Counted from the stretch's first letter, positions 8,196-16,932 are shown. The stretch: 64,000 nucleotides of DNA from Streptomyces sp. T12 (GCF_028736035.1 NZ_CP117866.1:5704001-5768000), one strand, 5' to 3'. A program made the numbers and translations. Notes: generated from the sequence alone by a model not told the origin.

Positions 8196-8235
8196 GAAAC
8201 CGATCGGTTTCCCCTACAGTAAACTGATCGGTTTC
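8196..8235. promoter_or_regulatory. Tandem TetR-type operators O1
   Basis: GAAACCGATCGGTTTC at 8196-8211 (perfect 16-bp palindrome) and TAAACTGATCGGTTTC at 8220-8235, centres 24 bp apart, between the divergent SDR and TetR genes. The same element recurs at 9419, 12042/12065 and 12489/12513. Confidence 0.85.
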
Positions 8236-8267
8236 CGCGTGCAAGTTCAAGCAGGGAGAATGTCGCC

Positions 8268-8792
8268 ATGGGCAGGATCAGTGCGCCGGAGAGGCGTGAG
8301 AGCGTCACCCGCGCGGCGATCACCGAGTTCGCGATCGCCGGCTACCACGGCACCTCCACCGCGGCGATCGCCAAGCGGGTCGGCGTCACGCAGCCGTATC
8401 TCTTCCGGCTCTTCCCGGACAAGAGGGCGATCTTCGTCGCCGCTCTGGTGCGGAGCATGGACGACACCCGCCTGGCTTTCGAGACGGCGGCCGACGGGGC
8501 GGAGGGCGGCGAGCGGGTTCTTCAAGCCATGGCGAACGCTTACGCGCAGCTGATCTCGACGCGACCCGAGACGCTCCTGATGCAGATGCAGGGATATGCC
8601 GCCGTGGCGGCCACCGAGGCGCAGGGCGATGACCTGATCGGTGAGGTCGTCCGGGCCGGCTGGATGAGGATCTGGGAAACCGTGCACCTGTCGCTGGGCG
8701 CCGATGCCGACGAGACCGCAAGCTTCTTCGCTTGCGGCATGCTCGGCAACACGCTTACGGCCATCGGGCTTCCCGCGAGCACCGGGAGGTGA
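8268..8792 (+). CDS. TetR-family repressor (candidate regulator of the GAAACCGATCGGTTTC operators)
   Basis: 174 residues. The HTH lies at residues ~8-55 (ESVTRAAITEFAIAGYHGTS, GVTQPYLFRLFPDK); the C-terminal helical ligand domain is short for the family. GGGAG precedes the ATG by ten bases. Its promoter contains operators O1, fitting autoregulation. The downstream TetR gene is convergent, 25 bp away. Confidence 0.87.
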   Translation: MGRISAPERRESVTRAAITEFAIAGYHGTSTAAIAKRVGVTQPYLFRLFPDKRAIFVAALVRSMDDTRLAFETAADGAEGGERVLQAMANAYAQLISTRPETLLMQMQGYAAVAATEAQGDDLIGEVVRAGWMRIWETVHLSLGADADETASFFACGMLGNTLTAIGLPASTGR

Positions 8793-8817
8793 GGGAGTCT
8801 TCTGGACGGCCGACGCG

Positions 8818-9387
8818 TCAGCGCACGCCTGCCGCGTCGAGCAAGGTGGTCACCGTGGGTGCGATGAGCCCGGTCAGGTTGTCGGCCTGGATTCCCGCGC
8901 GGGCGCTGGCGCCGTCGAAGACCAGGCTGAGCTGCCGGGCCAGCAGATCGGGATCGCCCGCCCCGCCCTGCTCGGCCTCGGCGCGGAAGAAGGCGGTCAG
9001 GTTCGCCTTGACCTGATGGGCGACCCGGCTCGCGGGGTGACTCTGGTCCTTGAGTTCGACCTGCACGGCCAGGTACCGGCAGCCGCGGAACTCGGGGGCG
9101 CTGGACTGTGATTCCACCTGCTCGAAGACGTGCAGGATCCGCTCGCGGGGTGAACGGTTGTCGTCCGCCGCAGGCAGGAGAGTCGCCACGTAGGCGGAGG
9201 AGCGCTCCTTCAGGCTTGCTGCCAGGAGTTCGTCCTTGCTCTCGAACAGCTGGTACATGGAGCGCTTCGACACCCCGGCCGCCTTGCACAGCGCCTCGAC
9301 GCCGATGCTGACGCCGTCTCGGTAGGTGAGCGTGGCCGCCGCCTCCAGCAACCGCTCCCTGGGGCTCAGTTTCACTTCGGTGGTCAT
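8818..9387 (-). CDS. TetR-family repressor 2
   Basis: 189 residues. The HTH at ~10-55 reads LLEAAATLTYRDGVSIGVEA, GVSKRSMYQLFESKDEL; the C-terminal half resembles TetR_C domains of oxidoreductase-linked regulators. One GAAACCGATCGGTTTC-type operator lies 32 bp before its start, so it belongs to the same regulon or controls itself. The sequence does not show which of the two TetRs binds the shared operator. Confidence 0.86.
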   Translation of the reverse strand: MTTEVKLSPRERLLEAAATLTYRDGVSIGVEALCKAAGVSKRSMYQLFESKDELLAASLKERSSAYVATLLPAADDNRSPRERILHVFEQVESQSSAPEFRGCRYLAVQVELKDQSHPASRVAHQVKANLTAFFRAEAEQGGAGDPDLLARQLSLVFDGASARAGIQADNLTGLIAPTVTTLLDAAGVR

Positions 9388-9418
9388 ACCGCGAGGTTAA
9401 CCCGAAGCGGACGAAATA

Positions 9419-9434
9419 AAAACCGATCGGTTTC
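9419..9434. promoter_or_regulatory. Single TetR-type operator O2
   Basis: AAAACCGATCGGTTTC, upstream of TetR repressor 2 (start 9387). It carries the same core palindrome as O1, O3 and O4 but occurs singly. Confidence 0.8.
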
Positions 9435-9452
9435 CTGGGGTCCTGAGGGAGA

Positions 9453-9491
9453 GGCTCGGCGACGGCCTGGGGAAAGGGCCGTCGCCGAGCC
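9453..9491 (-). terminator. Strong hairpin terminator
   Basis: Perfect 15-bp arms (GGCTCGGCGACGGCC and its complement) around a 9-nt loop, without a T-run as is common in Streptomyces. It lies downstream of the DUF3533 gene and separates that operon from TetR repressor 2. Confidence 0.75.
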
Positions 9492-9577
9492 ATGACGGTG
9501 CGCGCGCCTGTCGTCCACGGCGGGGCCACACACACCGGGGCCACCCCGAGTAATGGCCCGTCTTGGGTGACCTGCCG

Positions 9578-10876
9578 TCACGCCGGGACGGCGGTCTTCT
9601 CGGGCTTCGTCTCCACCGGGATGCGATGCAGCCCCTTGCGGTCGTACCACCCCAGTACGCCGAAGCCGAACAGCGCGGCCGCCACGAGGCCGGCCGCCAT
9701 CATGACCCAGCCCCGCGTCAGACCCGCGTCGCCCTGGGCGTCGTAGTAGAGGATCGAGCGGATGCCGCCGGTGATCTGCCGCAGCGGCTCGAACTCGGCG
9801 AGGAAGCGGTAGAAGCCGGGCAGCGCCTCGATGGGGGTGGTGGCACCGGCCGTGGGTACCGCCATCCCGATGAAGACCAGCGTGACCACCAGCATGCCGG
9901 GCGTGCCGAAGACCGCGAGGAGGGTGAGTGCGCCGATCCCCGAGACCGCGATGGCGCACACCGAGTACAGCCAGAGGAGCGGCAGGTGGGAGGCGTCCAT
10001 GCCCATGATGCCGACCGCGCCGGCCATGACCAGGGTGCCCATCAGCAGGGACAGTCCGGCCATGAGGGTGCTGCTGATGGTGAGGGTCTGCACCCGGGTG
10101 GCCCGTATCAGCGGGCGGTGCAGGCGCAGCGGTCCCACGTCGTTGTGGGTGTAGCCGAGGGCGTGGTCGACCTGGCTGCTGATGACATTGGCGGAGAGCA
10201 TGCCGCAGACCACGAGGACGAGCGCGTAGTAGAACGCCGTCAGGCCCAGGCCGCTGTGTGAGTCGAGGGGGTGGCCGTCCTCAACCGTGACGGCAGCCGG
10301 GTCGGCGAGCAGGACGCGTGCCGCTGCGGGCAACTTCGCCTGCGCGGTCCCGATCTGGGCGGTCAGCTCCTTGCCCACCTGGAGCGAGGCATTCTCGGCC
10401 GCCTGGGTCGTCACCGTCCGGGCCAGGCCGGAGCCCAGGCTGCCGGCGGACTGGTTGGTCAGCACTGTCAGCGTCGGGCGGGCCGGGGGCCCGGCGGGCG
10501 CGGTGCCGGTCAGTGCGGTGGTGGCTGAGGTGAAGTCGGCGGGCACGACGAGCGCGCCGAACAGCTTGCCCTTGCCGAGTTCCTCCTTCATCTCCTTCTC
10601 GTCCATCACCTTCCAGTCGATCCTGTCCCCGCTCGTGGTCGACTTCTTGATCGACTCGGTGATCTGAGCCCCGAGGTCGACCTCCTTGCCGCCGACAGTG
10701 GCTCCCTTGTCGGCGTTGACCAGGCCGACGGGCAGCTTGGTCAGGTGATCGGCCGGATCGATGTTGGCGCCGACGTAGAACACGGCGAACAGCAGCGCGA
10801 GTACGCCCGTGATGACGCCGTTCGCGATCCACAGAGGCTTGGCGCGCAGGACGCGGAAGGGGGGAATGCCACTCAT
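9578..10876 (-). CDS. DUF3533 / YhgE-like ABC-2-type membrane protein
   Basis: 432 residues from ATG at 10876, which overlaps the upstream stop (ATGA). There is an N-terminal membrane segment (~16-36), a long extracytoplasmic region (PVGLVNADKGATVGGKEVDL... of the DUF3533/YhgE family), then about five membrane segments between residues 230 and 415. No ATP-binding domain is present. Family members are implicated in export or drug tolerance. It is coupled to the 4Fe-4S protein gene and under operators O3. Confidence 0.8.
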   Translation of the reverse strand: MSGIPPFRVLRAKPLWIANGVITGVLALLFAVFYVGANIDPADHLTKLPVGLVNADKGATVGGKEVDLGAQITESIKKSTTSGDRIDWKVMDEKEMKEELGKGKLFGALVVPADFTSATTALTGTAPAGPPARPTLTVLTNQSAGSLGSGLARTVTTQAAENASLQVGKELTAQIGTAQAKLPAAARVLLADPAAVTVEDGHPLDSHSGLGLTAFYYALVLVVCGMLSANVISSQVDHALGYTHNDVGPLRLHRPLIRATRVQTLTISSTLMAGLSLLMGTLVMAGAVGIMGMDASHLPLLWLYSVCAIAVSGIGALTLLAVFGTPGMLVVTLVFIGMAVPTAGATTPIEALPGFYRFLAEFEPLRQITGGIRSILYYDAQGDAGLTRGWVMMAAGLVAAALFGFGVLGWYDRKGLHRIPVETKPEKTAVPA

Positions 10877-11997
10877 GATGTACGTGTCTCTCGGTCGGTG
10901 GACGCGGAGCGTTTCGCCGGGGGCTGCCAGCCGCCGGTGACTTCCTTGACGGGCTTGTGGGGGAAGCGACGCCGGGCGTACTCCTGCGCGTGCGAGCCCG
11001 GCAGGACGTACAGGGTTTCCTTCTTGTCCTGGAGCGGGCGCAGCACGGTGTCCATAAACGTCTTGCGGTCGTCCAGGTACGGGCCCAGGACGTCCTCGCC
11101 GGCGGGGCAGACGGCAAGGCAGTAGCCGGACTTGTAGCCGGGCGGCGAGCTGAGGCTCTGCCACATGGAGGCGCTCTCGGAATCAGTGACGCGGGAGCGG
11201 TAGTCGGCGGCGTCCTCGCTGTCGGCCACCGTCTGCGCCCAGTCGGTGAACCCGCTCATGAACTCGCGGTAGTTGTGCGTGGTGCAGGCCAGCGCGTCGA
11301 AGGCGCCGTCCTTGGCGATGGCGCCGACCGGACAGGCGGCGACGCACAACTTGCAGTCGATGCAGGGGTTGTAGTCCAGCGCCTGCCCGTACTCGCTCAC
11401 CTCCGTGTCCACCAGGACGGTGACCAGCAGGACGAAGCTGCCGAACTTCGGGTGGATGACGTTGCGGTGCAGGCCCATCACGCCGAGTCCGGCGGCCACC
11501 GCGACCGTCTTGTGCGCCACCACCCAGATCCGCTCGCTGGGGAAGCGGTCCATCTCCTGGGGGAAGCCGACGGACGGGTTGAGGGCGCGGTAGCCGGCGT
11601 CCTGGAGCGCCTGGGTGACGCTGCGGGCGGCGTGGTTGGCCTGTTCGTCGGCCTGGTGGAACTCCTGGTTGGCCACGCTGCGGGCCGGGGAGCGGCAGTT
11701 GTCGCGGTTCATCCGCACCGCCATCGCGATCAGGGTGCGGGTGCCGGGCAGCGCGGACTGTACGTGCTCGCGTTCGCCGGCCAGATCGGGGTGATCCAGG
11801 CTGACCGCGGCCGCGTCGTCCGCGCCGGCCGCGAGGCACAGCTCGCGCAGCCATTCCGCGTCGATCACCGCCGACGGACGTGCGATGCCGCCGGTCCTGC
11901 GCCGGGCGAGTACGGCCTGCACCGACGGGTGGGCCGCCAGTTTCGCCGGAAGCCTGGGAGGAGTGGGTTGCCCCTCGGTGTCGCGCGCGGCAGTCAT
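10873..11997 (-). CDS. 4Fe-4S oxidoreductase related to reductive dehalogenase / epoxyqueuosine reductase
   Basis: 374 residues from ATG at 11997, preferred because CCTAGGAG sits just upstream; the longer frame from 12036 would push its start against operator O3. The C-terminal half has CIDCKLCVAACPVG (~232) and a second cluster ligand set GYCLAVCPAG (~315), i.e. two [4Fe-4S] clusters as in QueG and RdhA families. The N-terminal half (GVMGLHRNVIHPKFGS) resembles the cobalamin-binding region of these families. There is no Tat signal, so it is cytoplasmic. It is co-transcribed with DUF3533. Confidence 0.78.
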   Translation of the reverse strand: MTAARDTEGQPTPPRLPAKLAAHPSVQAVLARRRTGGIARPSAVIDAEWLRELCLAAGADDAAAVSLDHPDLAGEREHVQSALPGTRTLIAMAVRMNRDNCRSPARSVANQEFHQADEQANHAARSVTQALQDAGYRALNPSVGFPQEMDRFPSERIWVVAHKTVAVAAGLGVMGLHRNVIHPKFGSFVLLVTVLVDTEVSEYGQALDYNPCIDCKLCVAACPVGAIAKDGAFDALACTTHNYREFMSGFTDWAQTVADSEDAADYRSRVTDSESASMWQSLSSPPGYKSGYCLAVCPAGEDVLGPYLDDRKTFMDTVLRPLQDKKETLYVLPGSHAQEYARRRFPHKPVKEVTGGWQPPAKRSASTDRETRTS

Positions 11998-12041
11998 CCG
12001 TGCTCCTAGGGATGCGGGTTCCAGGCTTGCCATCACGGCGA

Positions 12042-12080
12042 GAAACCGACCAGTTTCACCACCGTAAACTGATCGGTTTC
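12042..12080. promoter_or_regulatory. Tandem TetR-type operators O3
   Basis: GAAACCGACCAGTTTC (12042-12057) and TAAACTGATCGGTTTC (12065-12080), centres 23 bp apart, upstream of the 4Fe-4S/DUF3533 operon. Confidence 0.82.
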
Positions 12081-12085
12081 TGCGC

Positions 12086-12488
12086 GCAAGCCCAAGCGGC
12101 GAGCCTCTTCCTCGGACCGTCGATCAAGTTCCTTGCGGACGTTGGTGATCGATCGCCAGGTGATCAGGGCTCAGCCCCGCGAATTGGTCCGGGCCGACGT
12201 CCATGCTGCGAGGCGACCGCACCACCATGTACGTCGAGAGCCTGACGGGCACCCTCTCCGGCATCGAAGGCATCCCCCTGCCCTCAGTCCTCCGCCTCCA
12301 CCTCACGCCCGACACCGTCCCGGAGTGGCTCTACGGCATGGTCGGGAAACTCGGCCCAGACTCCGAGTCGACTTGGGCGACGCCGACATCGACCAGGCCG
12401 GTCGGACAGGTGGAGAGCTCGTCATCCCGGGGATCCAGGGGTACGGAACGCCCCGGTGAACCCGGGGAGCCTGTTGGGCTTGCGCTTG
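12086..12488. other. 403-bp gap, no gene recognised
   Basis: A plus-strand frame (IPLPSVLRLHLTPDTVPEWL, about 12268-12330) looks protein-like but has no clear start or family. The rest appears non-coding; it may be debris of a deleted gene. Confidence 0.5.
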
Positions 12489-12528
12489 GAAACCGATCGG
12501 TTTACCTTAATGGAAACCGATCGGTTTC
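12489..12528. promoter_or_regulatory. Tandem TetR-type operators O4
   Basis: GAAACCGATCGGTTTA (12489-12504) and GAAACCGATCGGTTTC (12513-12528), centres 24 bp apart, about 20 bp before the start of the downstream SDR gene. Confidence 0.85.
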
Positions 12529-12547
12529 TCATTCTGTGGAGGCAGTC

Positions 12548-13249
12548 ATGACCGCACTCAAGGGCGCCAACGTCTTCGTCACCGGCGGCAGCCGAGGCAT
12601 TGGCAAGGCCCTGGTGGAAGAGCTGTACGCGCGCGGTGCCGGCAAGGTCTACGCCACGGCCCGCGACCCGCGCACGGTGACGCACCCCGACGCGGTACCG
12701 GTGGCGCTGGAGGTCACCGACCCGGCTTCCGTGGCGGCCGCCGCGGCGCAGGCGCAAGACGTGACCGTGCTGATCAACAACGCCGGTGCCTCGGTCGGCG
12801 CGTCCTTCCTCGACTCCCCGGTCGACGACGTACGCCGGGAGTTCGAGACCAACTTCTACGGCCCGCTGCTTCTCACCCGCGCCTTCGTGCCCCTCATCGA
12901 GCGCAACGGCGGCGGCCACCTCCTCAACGTGCACTCCGTGCTCTCCTGGCTGGCCCTCGGCGGCTCCTACAGCGCATCCAAGGCCGCCCTGTGGTCGCAG
13001 ACCAACTCCCTGCGCCTGGAGCTGCAGCCGCGCGGCATCGCCGTCACCGGACTTCACGTCGGCTACGTCGACACGGACCTGGCGGCGGACGTCGAGGCGC
13101 CCAAGTCCGACCCGCGTGACGTCGCCGCACTCGCCCTCGACGGCGTCGAGGCGGGCGCGTACGAGGTGCTCGCCGACGACATCTCGCGGCAGGTCAAGGC
13201 CGGCCTGGCCGGCGAACTGGCCGGCCTGTACGCCCAGCTGGCGAAGTAA
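12548..13249 (+). CDS. Short-chain dehydrogenase/reductase
   Basis: 233 residues from ATG at 12548 with GGAGG seven bases upstream. It has TGGSRGIG (12-19), NNAG, VHSVLSW and YSASK, so cofactor and catalytic residues are complete. It differs from the other SDRs in the window in lacking a C-terminal extension. It is directly under operators O4 and is followed after 28 bp by an alpha/beta hydrolase in the same direction. Confidence 0.88.
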   Translation: MTALKGANVFVTGGSRGIGKALVEELYARGAGKVYATARDPRTVTHPDAVPVALEVTDPASVAAAAAQAQDVTVLINNAGASVGASFLDSPVDDVRREFETNFYGPLLLTRAFVPLIERNGGGHLLNVHSVLSWLALGGSYSASKAALWSQTNSLRLELQPRGIAVTGLHVGYVDTDLAADVEAPKSDPRDVAALALDGVEAGAYEVLADDISRQVKAGLAGELAGLYAQLAK

Positions 13250-13277
13250 CCCCCTTTACATCCGAGGAGTCGGCGAG

Positions 13278-14156
13278 ATGCCCAGCCACAAGTCACGTCC
13301 CACGATTCACATTCCGGGGACCACCAGCCACACCATCGCCCCGCGCGCGGGGCTCGACGGCCGTGAGGGAACCCTGCGCTACCTCAAGGCGGGCACCGGT
13401 GCTCCCGTGGTCCTGCTGCACACCGTGCGCACGCAGGCCGAGCACTTCCGCTCCCTCATCCCGCTGATCTCGGACCAGTACACCGTGTATGCCCTCGATC
13501 TGCCGGGGATGGGCTACTCCGAGATCGTGCCCGGGGCGTCGTACGACGAGCCGGCCATGCGCGCGGGCGTCGAGCGGCTCCTGACCGAACTCGACCTCCA
13601 CGACGTGACGTTGGTGGGGGAGTCCATGGGGGCGGTGCTCGCCCTGACCGCCGCGGCCGACTTGCCCGAGCGGGTCCGGCGCGTCGTCGCGGTGAACGCG
13701 TACGACTTCCGCGGCGGTATCGCCCGGTCCAGTCTTCTCGCCCGTGTGGTGGTCGGCGGTGTCCTCACTCCGGGGGTGGGCCCGGTGGTCGCCGGGGTGG
13801 AGCCCAAGCCTGTCGTCCGCAGGATCCTGCAGGGCGGGCTGGTCGACAAAACTGCGCTGCGGGAGGACTACGTCGACGAACTCCTCCAGGTGGGCCGCCG
13901 CCCCGGCTACCCGAGCGTCGCCCGGGCCGTGTATCAGAGCATGCCCAGTCTCATCGCCGCCCGCTCGCGCTACCGCGAGGTCAAGGCGCCCATCCACCTC
14001 GTCTACGGGGAGAAGGACTGGTCCCGTCCTTCGGACCGGCAGGCCAACAAGGAGTTGCTGCCGGCCGCCGACTTCACGCAGGTCCCCAAGACCGGCCACT
14101 TCATCGCCCTGGAACGGCCCGACGTGCTGGCCGACCTGTTGAACGCGGTGGCCTGA
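13278..14156 (+). CDS. Alpha/beta hydrolase
   Basis: 292 residues, GAGGAGT before the ATG. An oxyanion-side TVRTQAEHF follows the first core strand VVLLH; the nucleophile elbow is GESMGA (Ser), the acid Asp is probably in YGEKDWSRPSD, and the His is in KTGHFIALE. The catalytic triad therefore looks complete. Similar proteins include haloalkane dehalogenase-like and epoxide-hydrolase-like enzymes; the substrate is unknown. It is the second gene of the O4-controlled unit and the last gene before att repeat 2. Confidence 0.86.
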   Translation: MPSHKSRPTIHIPGTTSHTIAPRAGLDGREGTLRYLKAGTGAPVVLLHTVRTQAEHFRSLIPLISDQYTVYALDLPGMGYSEIVPGASYDEPAMRAGVERLLTELDLHDVTLVGESMGAVLALTAAADLPERVRRVVAVNAYDFRGGIARSSLLARVVVGGVLTPGVGPVVAGVEPKPVVRRILQGGLVDKTALREDYVDELLQVGRRPGYPSVARAVYQSMPSLIAARSRYREVKAPIHLVYGEKDWSRPSDRQANKELLPAADFTQVPKTGHFIALERPDVLADLLNAVA

Positions 14157-14207
14157 CCCCCGGGACCACTGACATAAATCATCCCCGAATTGGACTAGAC
14201 AACAAGT

Positions 14208-14413
14208 AACCCCCGGGTCGATGACCTGGGGGTTCGTATTGGAGCGGGTGACGAGAATCGAACTCGCGCTCTCAGCTTGGGAAGCGACGGCGCTTGCGCG
14301 GCCAGATAGCTTCTGACCTGGGCAAATGTCTCTCGGTCCAGGGCCCGAAGGTGCGGGATCGCACCGCTGTTGACCGTGGTTTACCGCTCTTACGGGCACG
14401 CCAAGGGCACACC
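14208..14413. repeat. att-like repeat 2
   Basis: Terminator hairpin 14208-14234 (12-bp arms), tRNA-Gly 3' end on the minus strand at 14240-14285 (46 nt, identical to repeat 1, CCC anticodon), GACGGCGCTTG, then arm-type repeats at 14359-14413 (TTGACCG/TTTACCG and GGGCACG/GGGCACA). No tRNA 5' half. No integrase remnant was recognised on its left. Confidence 0.85.
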
Positions 14414-14783
14414 GTGCGGACGGGGCCGCTGGGAGCCCGCGTCCGGGGCCGGCGGACTGCCGATCCTTGGACGTCCGGTCGGTCGCGCAGCCGTTCCCAT
14501 GCGTGCCGAGGCGGCTCCTCAACGTCCCCAAGCTGAACTCTGAGCGTCCGGGTCGGCGAAACTCGCCAACTGAGGCGCTCAGTCACACCGGTCCGGGGAG
14601 CGCTCACATATCCGCGGGGTCCCACGCGCGCCGTTTCCAGCGCATCCGCGTTCAGTCGCACCACCGTGCGCCCCCGATCGGTCCTGCTCCGACCAGCCCG
14701 GCGAGTCGGCGTACGAGCGTGCCGTGCCCAGCCAGTAGCCCTCGGGACGCTGCCACGCCTCCATCGGCTCCACGGATGTACAG
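14414..14783. other. 370-bp gap, no gene recognised
   Basis: Right of att repeat 2. Neither strand gives a frame with codon bias or a family motif. Confidence 0.5.
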
Positions 14784-14827
14784 CGACGGCTCCTTCCTGC
14801 TGCGGGCGCAGTGGGAAGGAGCCGTCG
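14784..14827 (-). terminator. Hairpin terminator
   Basis: Perfect 14-bp arms (CGACGGCTCCTTCC and its complement) around a 16-nt loop that can itself form CTGC/GCAG. It lies 23 bp past the stop of the secreted CHAP-like/peptidoglycan-binding gene. Confidence 0.75.
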
Positions 14828-14850
14828 GCCGGCCGCCGGGACCGCTCGCG

Positions 14851-15939
14851 TCAGCGGGTGCCGAGCAGGGCGCGCCAGGTCTCCGGGCCGATGACGCCGT
14901 CGACCTGCAAGTGGTGGTTCTGCTGGAAGGCGACCGCCGCCGACTTCGTCTTCGAGCCGAACCCGCCGTCGACTGCGAGGCCGTAGCCGTAGACGTTCAG
15001 CTGCGTCTGCGCTGCCTTCACCGCCTGGCCGGACGAGCCGTACTGCACCGTCGTGGTCAGCTTTGACCAGGTGTTCGGGCCGATGACGCCGTCAGCGGCC
15101 AGGGACTGGGACTTCTGGAACTGGATCACCGCGGAGCGGGTGTTCGGGCCGAAGATGCCGTCGGCCTCGAGCGTGTAGCCCCGCGCGGTCAGCAGCTGCT
15201 GGGCGGACTGCACGTCCGCACCCTTGGAACCGCTCTGGAGGATCGGCCAGGAGACACCCGGGGACGGGAGCTGCCCGCCGCCACCGCCATCACCCAGATT
15301 GACCGGGCGGAAGGGGTCGTAGTTGTCACTGCCGATTCCGTAACTGAGCTGCCGGTGGGTCGTGCCGTACGTACCGCGCTGTTCGTACGCCCAGTAGGCG
15401 CTGTGCGACGTGTCGGCCCACTTCTCGAAGATCACTACATGACGGAAATCGCCGTCAGTGGTGCTGTAGTCGAGCAGCAGGTCACCCTTCTTGAGCTGAC
15501 TCGTGCTGCTGAGCCGCGTGGTGACGCGCGAGTCGGCCAGCCCGACGGTGTTCAGGCCGGGCTTCCCCAGCCCGAGCGCCATGGAGACATAGCCGGAGCA
15601 GTCCTGGCGGTAGCCGTCCTTCCAAGTGCGCTCCATGCTGTAGGGGACTGGGGCTCCGTTGTCGGCCGTGAGCCAGGTACGGGCCCGGTTGATCATCGTG
15701 TCGGGCGAGAGCGTGGCCGTGGCCATGGTCGTCAGCTCGCTGACCTGGGTGACGAGCTTGCTGTCGGCCTCGGGCTCGGGCCCGTAGTCGGTCTCCTTCT
15801 GGGCGGCGACCGTCGCCAGCTTCGAGGAGTCGCTGTCGGCGAGCGACGGTACGACGGCGATTGCGGCCGCGACACCTCCGGCGGCGACGCCTATGAGCGT
15901 GACCCGCGCGCGGCGCGTGAGTCGGCTGCGAAGAGACAT
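14851..15939 (-). CDS. Secreted amidase/peptidase-like protein with two peptidoglycan-binding domains
   Basis: 362 residues. The signal peptide covers ~1-34 (RRARVTLIGVAAGGVAAAIA..ADS). Residues 75-215 form a papain-fold domain of NlpC/P60 or CHAP type: RQDCSGYVSMALGLG carries the nucleophile Cys and DFRHVVIFEKW the His. Two PG_binding_1 repeats follow (~230-290 and ~298-360; ADGIFGPNTRSAVIQFQ, VDGGFGSKTKSAAVAFQ). It probably acts on or in the cell wall. It is monocistronic with its own terminator. Confidence 0.85.
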   Translation of the reverse strand: MSLRSRLTRRARVTLIGVAAGGVAAAIAVVPSLADSDSSKLATVAAQKETDYGPEPEADSKLVTQVSELTTMATATLSPDTMINRARTWLTADNGAPVPYSMERTWKDGYRQDCSGYVSMALGLGKPGLNTVGLADSRVTTRLSSTSQLKKGDLLLDYSTTDGDFRHVVIFEKWADTSHSAYWAYEQRGTYGTTHRQLSYGIGSDNYDPFRPVNLGDGGGGGQLPSPGVSWPILQSGSKGADVQSAQQLLTARGYTLEADGIFGPNTRSAVIQFQKSQSLAADGVIGPNTWSKLTTTVQYGSSGQAVKAAQTQLNVYGYGLAVDGGFGSKTKSAAVAFQQNHHLQVDGVIGPETWRALLGTR

Positions 15940-16099
15940 GATTCCCCGTATTCCTTTTGTTGTGGCACGCCGAGCCGAGTGGGCCGACCAGGGCTTGGAA
16001 TGCTTGTCGTCAGCGGATCTTCACTTGCAGGAGTGATGGCGAAGGACCGGACCCGGCCAGGCGTTTCGTCCGGATCACCGGGCGGACCGGAGGGACACG

Positions 16100-16137
16100 C
16101 GCGGCCCGTCCCTTCCTGCATGAGGGGACGGGCCGCG
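16100..16137 (-). terminator. Hairpin terminator
   Basis: Perfect 13-bp arms (CGCGGCCCGTCCC and its complement), 12-nt loop, 26 bp after the small secreted peptidoglycan-binding gene. Confidence 0.75.
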
Positions 16138-16162
16138 GTGGGTTCGTGGGACGGCTGGTCCG

Positions 16163-16609
16163 TCAGAGCCTGTTGGCCCACGTCTTGAACGCCGACCTGG
16201 TCCCGTCGCCGGCGATGCCGTCGATCGCGCCGTTGTAGTAGCCGTTGGCCTTCAGCAGGCGCTGCAGCGCCTTGATCGTGTTGGGGCCGACGATTCCGTC
16301 GATCGCGTCGTTGTAGCCCCAGTACGTCGCCAGGCAGCGCTGGAACGCCTTCCAGCTGTTGGTGCCGAGGTACCCGTCGATCGCGTCGTTGTAGCCCCAG
16401 TGCGTCGCCAGCCAGCGCTGGACGTTCCGGGCCTCCGCCTGGGTCAGCCCCAGGTTCTGCACCGCGAGCGGCGTGACGGCCTTGGCGCTCGCCGCCTGCT
16501 GCTGGGCCGGCGCGGGAGCCGCCATGGCCGTGCCTGCGGTGGCCAGGCCGCCGGCGGCGATCCCGACGGCGGTGGTGACACTGACGAGTGCCTTGGTGAG
16601 AGCTCGCAT
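16163..16609 (-). CDS. Small secreted peptidoglycan-binding protein
   Basis: 148 residues: signal peptide with AxA-like end (~1-31), a short linker, then three WGYNDAIDG / NGYYNGAIDG-type repeats (~66-148) of the PG_binding_1 fold. No catalytic domain is present, so it may act as a wall-binding module or decoy. It is divergent from a membrane HTH protein carrying the same type of domain. Confidence 0.82.
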   Translation of the reverse strand: MRALTKALVSVTTAVGIAAGGLATAGTAMAAPAPAQQQAASAKAVTPLAVQNLGLTQAEARNVQRWLATHWGYNDAIDGYLGTNSWKAFQRCLATYWGYNDAIDGIVGPNTIKALQRLLKANGYYNGAIDGIAGDGTRSAFKTWANRL

Positions 16610-16699
16610 GCTGTTCCCCTCCGTTGACGTGCGTTGGTCGGAGCCGACCGCACCGGCCGGCTTCGCAACGAGACTGCGGGTTCGGCGTGATGTTCGGCC

Positions 16700-16878
16700 A
16701 CAGCTGACGCAGAAGTGACCTCATCCCGGGACGTCCCGTGCACTGACCTGCGGAGATGTCGCCGGCTGAGTCCTTGCGGCGGGACTGCGGCGAGAGGGAA
16801 TGGCTGATTCCGCGCCAGGGCTGGGTCGCACCAGGGCGTCGTGCCCGCTCTGTGATCCCCGTGACAGCTGATGCAGAA
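16700..16878. promoter_or_regulatory. Pair of direct repeats in the divergent promoter region
   Basis: ACAGCTGACGCAGAA (16700-16714) and ACAGCTGATGCAGAA (16864-16878), 14 of 15 identical, one near each end of the 323-bp region between the secreted peptidoglycan-binding gene and the membrane HTH gene. They are candidate binding sites shared by the two promoters. Confidence 0.4.
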
Positions 16879-16932
16879 TGAGACCGGGACACGGGGGCCG
16901 GACCAGCGGCCTCTGACGCGAGCGGGGGGAAC

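Noticed and set aside
12268..12370. Possible gene in the gap before operators O4
   Set aside because: Protein-like wording in one frame, but no start, RBS or family and an early frame break.
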